The notes below the pieces were generated by a model, which was not told the origin of the DNA, did not search any database, and saw only the letters and a list, made by a program, of their open reading frames with translations. The position numbers and the translations under genes are program-made. Positions 45,616 to 56,204 of a stretch of 64,000 nucleotides of DNA are shown piece by piece. Origin of the DNA: Nymphalis io (Eukaryota > Arthropoda > Insecta > Lepidoptera > Nymphalidae); the NCBI RefSeq assembly GCF_905147045.1, contig NC_065913.1, forward strand, positions 6,374,001 to 6,438,000, written 5' to 3'. Numbering within the stretch: position 1 is the first letter of the stretch; each line of letters begins with the position of its first letter.

Positions 45616-48600
45616 CTACACTTGCATATCTCTTTCTGGTTCTCGACTTGACCTTCCCAGTGTCGCATACCTCGCCACCAATTTGAATTTATCCTGTAAT
45701 TTCTCGGATATTGATTTCATTGTGCTCTTCCTTATCGATTTTCGCTTATCCTGGAAAATAAAAATATTAACTTTTCTTCTAAAACTGGTTCAGTCTATGT
45801 ATAATCTACTTAAGATTCTGTTTTACTGACGGCACTATTTGCAATTTCTAAGTCAAGGAATTGTTTATTAAAAAAAAAATTGACTTTTTTTATGTACATT
45901 TGTTTTTATTTATTTATTTTTATTATAAGAAATATTAACCGCTAACCGTTGCGCCACCAAATCAAATTTGATTTGAACTAACCGGTAAATGTTCTGATGT
46001 TTCATCCAATTCACGAACAATTTCTTGATCATTTACAATTTCTTCATCAACTTTCTGTAAATTATCCAGTTCAACCACTTGAACTTCTTCATTTAATGTT
46101 TCACTATCTGAAGATGAGCTGTCAAAAACCTGAAATTCACCAATCGCCATCGTCCATCGCTAAAGAAACAACTAGCTTATGGAATACATTATATAATGCT
46201 GCCAAAACCTTATATGGCTTGATTGAGAACAGTTCAAAGTGTATTAGGAATTTTTTTGTAATAATAATAATAATAATATCCTGGGACATTTTTCACACAT
46301 GGTCATCTGATCCCAAATTAAACTTGTACGAAGCTTGTGCTATGGAAACCAGACAACCGATATACTACATATACTACTTTTCTTTTGTAAATACATACTT
46401 TTATAGATAATTACACCAAGACTCAGGACAAACAGACTTGTTCATGCACATAAATGACAGATATTTATGGGAATCGAACCCACAACCTTCGGCGTAAAAG
46501 GCAAATATCTACCAACCACGCCAAATGGCTCGTAAAATTTTGTAATACTTTTACTTACAATGATTTTACTCGAACGATAAGAAGAAACATATTATATATG
46601 CCACAAGTTTTTGCTAAAGTTATAATAATTTAATTTTATTCGAGTATTATTAGCACGGAATTATATAATTTATATAAATTTCATACATTCGAACGATTTT
46701 CAATTAAATTGTATTTCCAATGAAAATTATTTTACTGGTCGAATTATAAAAACTTTTCATACGAATTCACCAAAATAATTGATGCGAGATTTGAATTTAT
46801 TTTGAAAGAACCGTTACGTAGGTAGACATAAACATAAAATAACCATGAACCATATAATCAACCAGATTGTCTTTCCTTTAGATTCAGTCCCTTTATTTAC
46901 CTCTTAACAAAATTAAAAAAAAACGTTTGTGCGACAAATACCAACCTCCTGTTTGAAGGACACTAAGAATAATTTATTTATTTAGGATCTCCAACAAAGA
47001 ATACACCGATTACGAGTACATTATATCGTGGAATAATGTTCTTAAATATTTGTTCCCCTTGAATTATAGGACCATATCAAGCAAATAAAATAATGACTAA
47101 ACAGAATAAAAAATAAATGTTACATAGTGTTACTCAATACTGCTGAGTAGATTTAATATTAATGTTCCTAGAAGACCACCTCGCACCCCATGTCCGTTAT
47201 TTAAAATTGTCCGCACTCGAACGAAACTTGAACAGAATGCTCCAATATCGCGAATATCACGAGAATATAATTATTGTGTGAAAAACACAGTAACACTGGA
47301 CTTTGGTTGTGACGGGCTCTCGTCGTTCATGAAAAAATGTGATGTTTCATTTTGTATAAACTGTTAATTTGCTTAAAAATTTAATTAGTTACTACCTTTT
47401 TATTGTTTTTATTCTTTATTTAATATATAAACAGACATATGTCTATTATCTGTTTTTATTTTATTATTGATTTGTATATTTTGTAATTGTGTTTGTGAAT
47501 TGTGCTCTCCTCTCGATTGTGCGTAGTTAGTTTTAAGTTAATGTAAAAATTCATTTGAATGTGTGTTATGTACAACTGTTGGAGATCCAAATAAATAAAT
47601 TAACAGAGTAATTACTAAACGGTAAACAATGATAATTAAGACTATGTTGTGCAAATATGAGTTACAGTACGAAACAAAACGTAAAATTTATTTAAATAAT
47701 ATTCAAACTAAAATATCAAAAAAAAGAATCATCAAAACAAAACATTATGTATTGAAAAACAATTTTTTTAGACATAATAAGATACAGTTAAAATAATATT
47801 CGTACGTACCGGAATCAATGAAGACCGTTTAAACGGCTCAATATCGGGCGCCTGTCCTTGGGGTACCAGAATAGGGTCAATGCAGAGTCTGTTATCCTCA
47901 TTAGCGTTGAAGATGAAGAACGACTGGGCATGAGATGGCAAACAGCGCAAGAGAGCGTGACTACCAGCCACGAAGGCACATAACAACACCACTACCACAG
48001 CTATTACCGGGGCGTAACCTAATTTTTCCACTGGTAAAGTGCATCTGGATTTACGCTCATCAAACCTTATAATTGTAAATTGAAATACTTTAAAACAATA
48101 TTATTAGTTGTATTACTCATTCATATTGCTATCTCCCTCTACATTAATATGAGGATATGACTTAAAATATGTGAACATGGTAACATCCTGTGAATATCCC
48201 ACTGCTGGGCTAAGGCCTTCTCTCCCTTTTTTTGAAGAGAAGGTATGGAGCTTATTCCACAACGCTGCTCCAATGCGGGTTGGTGAAATGCACATGTGGC
48301 AAAATTTCAGTGAAATTAGACACATGCAGGTTTCCTCACGATGTTTTCCATCACCGTAAAGCACGAGATGACTCATAATCACAAATTAAGCAAATGAAAA
48401 TTCAGTGGAGCTTGCCCGATACAGCCGAGATGGCCCAGTGGTAAGAACGCGTGAATCTTAACCGTTAATCGTGGGTTCAAACTTATGCAAGTACACCTGA
48501 ATTTTCTTAATTTGTGATTTGTGAACATAATATTATTCAATAAACATTAGTAATGATTTTGTCCCACGACAGTTATCGCAGCCAGTCACACCTAACACGG

Positions 48601-50829
48601 CGACAATTCGACTTTATTACGACCCATCTATCTGTTTGATTCCTCATTACAACTAAATGGCCGACAGTCATGAAATTTGGTATCAAGGTAGCCTCGATAA
48701 TTAATAAGAACATGGACATTTAAATAAGGAGATTGACTACATAGACATACATATACACAATAATAGACAGCTAAATATATTAATTGTTATAAAAGGTCTA
48801 ACACTAGTTCTAATGGCAAACTATACATATCTATATATCTGGTTTTTCGAAATAAATAAATTGAAAAACACGAAACGAGTCCCTGACTGATAATTCATTT
48901 AGTTGATGAAATGGTATTTGCTTCCAGTTCGTTCGCTAGCACAGCTATGAGTTTGTGTTTAGAGTTTATATTGGTTGTTTTTATTTATTTATTTATTAAG
49001 TATTTATTGCACACAATTTACAAGCAATATGTGAAAAAAACAGGTAGTACATAAAGTGTACAAAGACACCCTTATCACTTACAGACTACTTTCAAGTGAT
49101 CTTTTCCAGACACTCTTTATAAAAAAGAAAAAAATCTTTCAATGGAGGAACAATAAACGGGCGTAGTATGTACTAACAATCACCTTATAATTCAAATATA
49201 TTAAATACTTAGAAACTTAATAAAAATATGTAACATACCTACATACATACATAAAACATATACATACTTATATAAGAAATAAATAACCACGTAAATATAT
49301 ACGTATATTAATGTAACGAGCAATAGTTATATATAAATAGTAATGGTTGTTTTATTACCAATCATCAACCCCGCAGTTTTTGATGCCATCGCAGACCACG
49401 CCGGTGGTGAAACAATAATTTATTTGATCCACAGTACACACTGTCTCGTTCCTTTTGTAACAGCCACGTATTGGCGCCATTCGGGCCGAAGTGATTGTTA
49501 CTTGGTAAAAGTTTGCCTGAAACATTAAAAATATGGGTTCTGAATATATTTTTAGAAGAAAAATGTTATGTTTTATTAAATCAATCTTGAATTAAAATTA
49601 ATTTGACTGTGATTGTGGGCCGTGGTGGTCACCCTTCAGATAGCCCAATTGCCTGTTCGCTTATGTTATATAAAAAAAAGTTACTTTTAATTCGTCTATA
49701 ATAAAAAGTTATTGATGTCAAATACGTAAGTATTATTATAAGGATAAATGGAAAGAAATTCTAGGCACTTATTTTGGTCAATCACTAACGGAGCCGATGA
49801 TCAAGCGTTTTATCAATTCTGAAGAGAAGGTCATTGTCTGGTAATTTTAAAGGAAACATCGAAAGAGATTATAGAAAAACGACACTAAGTTACACACATT
49901 GAGGTCGAGATTGATGCTACTATTGCTTTTGAATAGGAAACGGAGTCGTTGCTTGACTGTGAAGACGAAATACGGCGAATAAACTTCACGGTCCAACAAA
50001 TCACATAATCTTGTGCAGCGCCACCTCTTCAGGATTGTTAAAGCGTCTCGATTGACGTCACAGTTTGATACGATTGTCGTTGGATATCTGACCACGACGA
50101 GCAGGTATTCCGGTGACGAAGCAACGATTTCAACCAAGCATTCATAGTCTATGTCGTTTAGTGTGCGAAACACCTAAAAACATGTTTTATTCATTCATGA
50201 ATAGCCTCTGGTCTATTGGATAGGTCATAAGACTTGGTCCCGAGGCTCTAGGTTCAAGCCCCATAGAAATTCTCAAGAGTATCTCAGACAAGAGTATCAC
50301 GACAGTTGATGTATTACTAGTCTCCGTCCGCGGCTACGCCTGCATGTAAGGATAGGAGGCCGATGTTACGTTGTCATTGTGTCAAGGTATAAGCTATCCC
50401 TATCATTTAAATCCGTTCAGTAATTTAGTGTAAAAGAGTAGGAAACTTCCACACAAAAAAAATCAGAATATTAGCGGGATAAATAAATATATATTATATA
50501 TATATCAAGAACTGACTTTATAGCTTTTTATATAAGGAGTTAATAATAAATCACATATATCAAAGGCTTATTATTACTCCTTCTTCGATTGGAATTGGAC
50601 TATATATTTTAAAAAATATTTTTTTATTTAGATTATATATTTCAAAGAATTATCAACTTACCAATGTGATAGTATCAGACATACCCATCCCAAAAGAAAT
50701 ATCAAAACGCAGATGTCTCGAAAAAGCGCATTCGTGGGTTATGTCCTTTGGCCTATACAGCAATAACAAGCCATTAGCAAGAACAATTGATGGAATGCTT
50801 AAGATAATAATGTATTTAAGCAGCGCCAT
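45616..50829 (-). CDS. Single-pass membrane protein with CUB-like and LDLa-like domains (389 aa, six exons)
   Basis: Assembled by splicing on the minus strand: 50829-50662, 50173-49898, 49516-49359, 48065-47810, 46159-45983, 45750-45616. All junctions are GT-AG with matching phases and the sum is 1170 bases. Residues 1-19 are a signal peptide (MALLKYIIILSIPSIVLA). Residues 33-165 look like a CUB domain (CLVEIV, then FTVKQRLRFLFKSN). Residues 167-209 hold an LDLa-like module with CFTTGVVCDGIKNCG and a calcium-site-like DDWFDE split across exons 3 and 4. A transmembrane helix at about 218-241 (APVIAVVVVLLCAFVAG) is followed by an intracellular tail of about 150 residues, first acidic (DSSSSDSETLNEE), then basic. 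No enzyme motif is seen. It may be a receptor or co-receptor. I do not recognise the orthologue. Confidence 0.8.
46257..46533 (-). mobile_element. SINE family S3, full length
   Basis: Reverse copy starting with an ATAATAATAATA tract and TATCCTGGGACA, ending GAATCGAACCCACAACC and CACGCCAAATGGCTCG. It lies in an intron of the CUB/LDLa gene. Confidence 0.9.
46972..47605. repeat. Two LINE 3'-end fragments in opposite orientations
   Basis: About 46972-46997 has the reversed end TAGGATCTCCAACA. About 47390-47605 ends forward with TGTACAACTGTTGGAGATCC and an A-rich tail. The same ending occurs at 10820. Sequence between and around them (46534-47809) is otherwise unassigned intron. Confidence 0.5.
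48185..48420 (-). mobile_element. SINE family S1, reverse, head truncated
   Basis: From ATCCCACTGCTGGGC... to CAGTGGAGCTTGCCCG. It stops just before the B box. Confidence 0.85.
48421..48535 (+). mobile_element. SINE family S1, forward, 3' truncated
   Basis: Begins directly at the end of the reverse copy with ACAGCCGAGATGGCCC. It has the head and the start of the body, so the two copies lie head to head. Confidence 0.85.
48600..49340. other. Intronic low-complexity and old repeat DNA
   Basis: 48600-48720 resembles an RTE-type fragment (GACCCATCTATCTGTTTG, CATGAAATTTGGTATC). 48970-49190 looks like a reversed LINE 3' UTR beginning with a TTTAT run. 49230-49265 is ACAT-rich. Nothing is coding. 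Confidence 0.4.
49605..49672 (+). mobile_element. Repeat D 3'-end fragment
   Basis: GTGGTGGTCACCCTTCAG followed by TTGCCTGTTCGC and an A-run. Confidence 0.45.
50205..50440 (+). mobile_element. Single tRNA-headed SINE of a fifth family (E)
   Basis: Head CCTCTGGTCTATTGGATAGG with B box AGGTTCAAGCCCC, then CGTCCGCGGCTACGCC and AAATCCGTTCAGTAATTT, the latter resembling the tail of RTE-type elements. It lies in the first intron of the CUB/LDLa gene. No other copy is seen. Confidence 0.6.
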
Positions 50830-51954
50830 ACTATATTTAATATTTCATTTGATATTTTATCGAATAAATACCCTCCTTTTTTACATAATGCATTCATGCT
50901 GGCTATGCATTTTGACAATTAAACCATTCTTAGACAAATTTGCTTTTGCTGTCGTTTGACCATTTCATTTATATAAAAGAAATATATATATATTATGAAA
51001 ACCGATTAATATCATATGTCTTCTTGTTAGTTTCTTTAATATGGCACCTCAAATTTATAATAAACCTGCATCCCTGTATGAACGAAATTTAAATATTGTA
51101 ACATTAAAAATTAGAACAGATTTTGTGAATATTGAAATTATAATATACTTAACACATTCTAGTCTCGAATTGGTCTTTTTAAAAATAGAACACCAAATCA
51201 TACTAATTCATATGAATAACTCACTCAATCACTTAAAAATCCAAAACACATTTCAGCACATTTAACAAATCACAAGACGCGCCAATAATGAATTAATTTA
51301 CATTTCTGTCCACTACCAATATGAGGGTTTTAAATTAGCGCGCGTCTTTTTTTTTAAGCTTTATTTTTTTTTGTATTTTTTATATATGTATAAATTTTAA
51401 TTATGTAGCTAAAAGCAGTGTAAGAATTATATTATATTTGTATGCCAATTTTACAATATATGCACAAAAAGAAATGGAATTGAATTGAATAGTAATTTTA
51501 TATTGGCAACACTAAACTTTGAACGTTTGCTTGAATGAAAAGGTATGGCGGATATTGTGCTCGTAAAATGTAATGTAAATTTTTAACAAAGAATAAAACT
51601 ATGAACCGTTATAAAAGTTTGTTTTAATAAGCATTTGAATAAATTATAATATTCACTTTTTCATCATAACATTGGCATAAAATTTGGCAATAAGAGTGAG
51701 TGATACGTAATGAGAGAAAAGGATAAAAATGTATGAAAATGAAACAGCCAATGAAAAAGCTAGTAATCTAACGTGTAAATGTTTAATGTAGATCAAAACC
51801 TCAAAGCCGTGTTTTCAAAGCTTTGAGTTTTTCGTGTGCTTTTATATTTACAATTCAACTCAATCTCTCATGAAAATATCGTAATAAAACCTATACCGGA
51901 GAAAATCCTGATCAATAACGAAACCTCAGTAAATATTTGTGGCAGATTGAACAA
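50830..51954. other. Intergenic AT-rich DNA upstream of the CUB/LDLa gene
   Basis: Expected to hold the promoter of the minus-strand gene, but I see no clear core element. The open frame at 51041-51265 has no domain or conservation signal. Confidence 0.4.
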
Positions 51955-52180
51955 TTTATATATCCTACCGTTAAACAATACTTAGTATTGTTGCGTTCTC
52001 GTTTGAATGGTGAGTGAGCCAGTGTAACTACAGGCATAAGGGACATACATCTTCATTACCAAGGTTGGTGGCGCATTGGCGATGTAAGGGATGGTTTATA
52101 TTTCATACATCGCCAAAGTCTATGGGCGCTGGACCCTTAAGATGTGGTAGTCCATTTGTCCGTGCGCCTACCAATAACAA
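51955..52180 (+). mobile_element. Repeat D, 5' truncated
   Basis: From TATCCTACCGTTAAACAA through GTGTAACTACAGGCATAAGG to CCGTGCGCCTACC. Confidence 0.78.
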
Positions 52181-52365
52181 AAAAATAATAATTAAAGAAA
52201 AAACAAGGAATCATGCTCACATCGTTTATACATACTAGCTATATATGTTATCGAACAATATTATCAAATACTCATCTTTAAGAGCATGTATTTGTTTGAT
52301 ATCTTATTAAATATAATATATTTTTTAATAATATGCACTGCTAGTATTATTTATATAGTAGCAAT

Positions 52366-52665
52366 AAGTCGAGATGGCCCAGTGGTAAGAACGCGTGAAT
52401 CATAACCGATGAACGTGGGTTCAAACCCGGGCAAGCACCTCTGAATTTTCATGTGCTTAATTTCTGTTTATAATTCATCTCGTGCTTTTCGGTGAAGGAA
52501 AACATCGTGAGGAAACCTGCATGTGTCTAATTTCATCGAAATTCTGCCACATGTGTATTCCACCAACCCGCATTGGAGCAGCGTGGTGGAATAAGCTCAA
52601 ACCTTCTCCTCAAAAAGGGAGAGGAGGCCTTAGCCCAGCAGTGGGACATTTACAGGCTGTTACTA
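52366..52665 (+). mobile_element. SINE family S1, full length
   Basis: Head AGTCGAGATGGCCCAGTGG, B box GGGTTCAAACCC, and full body and tail. Confidence 0.92.
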
Positions 52666-53312
52666 CTATTATTTATATAAATATATATATTCATGGATAA
52701 GTAATTAATATTTATAAATAATTCATAAAAAGTGTAATTTTTAAAAGTACAGGCTGCCAGATAACGTTCGTTTAAAAATAAGTTATTCAACATTAACACC
52801 AACATCTACAACTAATTTAGACTGGCTGGAATAAGACTTGTCATTTGTCAAAACAAATTATGTGCGAAATTTTATACGATGTAATTTAATATTTCATTTT
52901 TATTTATTTATTTATTGGATTATCATAAAATGGTCAAATTATACTATGAAAATGTAAGTACTATATCTTATAATCATATTTTATAACATGAAAGAATTTG
53001 GAGTCAAGTTTTCTGTAATATGTAATCTATAACGTTTTTAAGCATGAAATCTACATACTTAAATAATCTTCTAAATTCAATTCTTGAATTTGAGGTTATT
53101 GGTAATCATCGAGATACTAAAATAATAATTAAAGAGTACGTTTAATATTTTTGTAAAAACTACGTATTCTACTAAGATGAATAATAAAATATATTATATC
53201 TGTTAGAGAGAATCTATGCAAATATGAAAAGGATGAATTGAATACTGATATTTGCTTGCAGAAGAGAGGAACTCCAGATATCAAAAGCAGATGATAGCGA
53301 AGTTGTTACGTC

Positions 53313-56075
53313 ATGACTCGAAATCAGCACATTGGTACTAGAGAAAACGCAACTAAAGTCATATACAAAAACTCTTTGAATACATTACGCACTTCGAAAA
53401 CATATTCAGGAGCATGCCAAATTTACACTAGAAGTTTATTAATGCAATTAAAACGAAATTTACCAAAAGATCAGTATTATAAAGAAAACGGAACCGTAAA
53501 ACGGGATCTAAGTATAGAAACTGACATATGTATTCTAAGAAGGTATTATAAGACGAGGAGAAACAGATTTTTTAATCGAAAAGCAATGTCAGCAAAGTCT
53601 AAGTATTCTATAAACCAAAAAGAAATTGAAACCATAGACGAATTAAAACATGACATTAGTGCGTGTGGCGATAGCGAACAGAATATTAACCCTGAGAATA
53701 AACATTATAATATTAATCTAACGACATTATTGATAGACAATCTTAAAGGGTTACTAAACGACTGGGTTAAAACATATTTACTAGAAAAGAGAGAAACGAA
53801 ACAAAAAATTGATACTGTACTGGATTCAATATTACACAAGCTAGAATTGCAAACAAAAGAAGATAATACATCCTCCTCGTGTACGTATACTGTTGATATT
53901 GAAGTTGCACATCATAGCCGAAATCAAAAAGCAGATTTGCAATCGGATTGTCTGAAAAATGACACGCTACAAACCACAAAACTAACAGAAGAAACTTCCG
54001 TTTTAAGTATACCGCTAAATGGTAAATATCTAAGGATTGTATCAACGCTGAGTCTCCCGCGACATTCACAGAAGACCAAGAGAGGTACCAAGTCACGGAA
54101 TAACATGAAACGATTTCGTCACAAGAAAATTATGCTATCAATAAGTAAATCTAGTAACTACATATTTCAATCTTCAAATTTAGATTTTTTGACATTACCA
54201 ACAAAATCTTTGACTAAGCATTGTGTGACATACGACCACGATGCAAATATACAAGTAAAAAATTACATTATGCCTAAATCATCATCAAATACAAATGACA
54301 TAATCGATGACTCCTGCAAAGAAAATACATGTAACCAAACAACACATCCTGTCAAAGCAAACAGAATATGTTCTAATACCAAAAATATTAAAAGTTTTTA
54401 TGAAAATATATACAGTGACACTAGCCGAGTGAAGTTTTCTGGTAGAAATAATAACGTTGCGGAAAAAAAAGTTAACTCAAATGACAAAAAACAACTTGAT
54501 AAATGTAAATCACCGAACGAGGAAGATCAAAGTGATCCACTTATCACCATTGACTTAATAACACAAAGTTTTGAGAAACATAATAAAAATAAACAAAGTA
54601 ATCTCAATTTGAAAGTATCAAATGGAGCTAAAAATATTAAAGCCAAGTTTAAAGGAAGTCATAAATGTAAGAGAAACGTAACAAAGTATCAACATTTTAA
54701 AAACATAAATTCGAAACAGTTTACTTATTTATTTCGGAAGTCAAATAACTTAAACCATGAGGAAACATTACTAAAACATTTCCAAAGTATACTCCGATAT
54801 TTTTCAAGTTTAAAAGGTAAAAAAGGTATAAAAATAGATATTCACGTCAATGTTTTTCCGTCTCAAGAGATTAAAAAAGGTTTTAAGGATTTAGATGAAA
54901 ATAAAACTGCACATCGTGATTTATTAGTTTATAATCAGAAAGTGAAACTAGCGAGTACAATCGAAGATGATGCAGCTTCATTTGATAAGCATAATATTAT
55001 TTCTTTACTCGATGGTGCTACTAGCCAAGTAAAATATATTATTAGTAGAGAAACCTCCACAGATATGACCGAACCTAATAACAAAGTAGAAACTAAATTA
55101 GATCCTCTTACCGTCAAACGTTCAAAAATAGCTGAAGAGATTAGTGAATTGAAAATAATTATAAAAACTTTAGCAGCAATGGCAGAAAAATTAGCTAATG
55201 ATCATTTACAGAAACAAAAAGTGCTCAAGGGAACCTTATCTAATGATGCTGTTAACAACACGAAAGAAGCCATGAAAACAGTAAATACAAGTATATCAAA
55301 TATAATGAAACCATCTAAAAGCATTCAGTTTTCAAATATACCTAAAAGTGGAATGATGTCTGGAATTAAAATAAAAAAAGGACCAAGACATAAAAATCTC
55401 AATAACTTTAATCCGCGATTTGTAAAGAAAATTGCATCTTATAATATTATAGACAGTGAAGCTATACTTAAAGTAACAGATATGACTTCAGCTGCACAAG
55501 GCTGCACAGACGCAGTTAAAGACGCAGCTTTGACTTGCTCGTTACCAATATCGAAATCACTTTATGAAGTATCAATTGGAGAGGATAAAAATAAGCTGTT
55601 AGCGTTTTATTGTGACGATTTAGTTAAACCTGAAGAAAAAATGTACAATATCTGCCAACATAACCATTGTTCAATTTCACGTGGATGTCAAAGTATGAAG
55701 CCATTTTGTATAATATCAAAATGTAATCAAGACATGTGCTGTAATTATGAACAAGCGTCTCCACCAACAAATGATAATTACGTGCTCTGTGAAAATTCCT
55801 GTTCATCCGTTTGTATAGATATTGATAGCAAAGAGTTTGATAAAAAATTAACGATCAGGCACAATAATGGAATGGGCTTTTGGGAAGGATGTGTATACTG
55901 TCTGGTATTATGGATACCATTGTTATTAGTTTCATGGTTGTTTTATGTCCATGTGTTAAAAGATTTACTCAAACCAAAACATAATTTACTACTTAAGTTT
56001 TCTTTACCTGAGCGTTTTAAATTGAATACACTTTCCACAGATTTCCCCCTATCTCTCACTGATTTAGGTTTTTAG
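53313..56075 (+). CDS. Orphan protein A, 920 aa, with Cys-rich segment and C-terminal membrane helix
   Basis: A single uninterrupted frame of 920 codons. An in-frame TAG 18 bases upstream fixes the ATG, and a TTGCAG acceptor-like site at about 53262 suggests a 5' non-coding exon. I do not recognise the protein. It is Lys, Asn and Ser rich, mostly low-complexity, with a helical stretch at about 140-182 (LLIDNLKGLLNDWVKTYL), a beta-like KIDIHVNVFPS block near 510, and another helix at about 610-640 (IAEEISELKIIIKTLAAM). About residues 770-845 carry some 13 cysteines. A hydrophobic segment at about 860-882 (CVYCLVLWIPLLLVSWLF) lies 40 residues before the end. A frame this long in DNA of this AT content is very unlikely by chance. 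Topology and role are unknown. Confidence 0.8.
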   Translation: MTRNQHIGTRENATKVIYKNSLNTLRTSKTYSGACQIYTRSLLMQLKRNLPKDQYYKENGTVKRDLSIETDICILRRYYKTRRNRFFNRKAMSAKSKYSINQKEIETIDELKHDISACGDSEQNINPENKHYNINLTTLLIDNLKGLLNDWVKTYLLEKRETKQKIDTVLDSILHKLELQTKEDNTSSSCTYTVDIEVAHHSRNQKADLQSDCLKNDTLQTTKLTEETSVLSIPLNGKYLRIVSTLSLPRHSQKTKRGTKSRNNMKRFRHKKIMLSISKSSNYIFQSSNLDFLTLPTKSLTKHCVTYDHDANIQVKNYIMPKSSSNTNDIIDDSCKENTCNQTTHPVKANRICSNTKNIKSFYENIYSDTSRVKFSGRNNNVAEKKVNSNDKKQLDKCKSPNEEDQSDPLITIDLITQSFEKHNKNKQSNLNLKVSNGAKNIKAKFKGSHKCKRNVTKYQHFKNINSKQFTYLFRKSNNLNHEETLLKHFQSILRYFSSLKGKKGIKIDIHVNVFPSQEIKKGFKDLDENKTAHRDLLVYNQKVKLASTIEDDAASFDKHNIISLLDGATSQVKYIISRETSTDMTEPNNKVETKLDPLTVKRSKIAEEISELKIIIKTLAAMAEKLANDHLQKQKVLKGTLSNDAVNNTKEAMKTVNTSISNIMKPSKSIQFSNIPKSGMMSGIKIKKGPRHKNLNNFNPRFVKKIASYNIIDSEAILKVTDMTSAAQGCTDAVKDAALTCSLPISKSLYEVSIGEDKNKLLAFYCDDLVKPEEKMYNICQHNHCSISRGCQSMKPFCIISKCNQDMCCNYEQASPPTNDNYVLCENSCSSVCIDIDSKEFDKKLTIRHNNGMGFWEGCVYCLVLWIPLLLVSWLFYVHVLKDLLKPKHNLLLKFSLPERFKLNTLSTDFPLSLTDLGF

Positions 56076-56106
56076 TTAATGCATTTCGACATTATAGTTT
56101 GGTGAG

Positions 56107-56112
56107 AATAAA
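56107..56112 (+). promoter_or_regulatory. Possible poly(A) signal AATAAA for orphan gene A
   Basis: AATAAA lies 31 bases after the stop of the first orphan gene and 92 bases before the ATG of the second. Confidence 0.5.
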
Positions 56113-56204
56113 TATTTTTCTTTTGATCATTCCACCCATATCATTACGCAAGACGATAATAATAACCATTTTGTTTTAGTATATCCTAACCGAAGAAAAC
56201 TAAA

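Noticed and set aside
53767..54096. Minus-strand open frame inside orphan gene A (and similar ones in orphan B)
   Set aside because: Antisense to a much longer frame, without domains or splice support.
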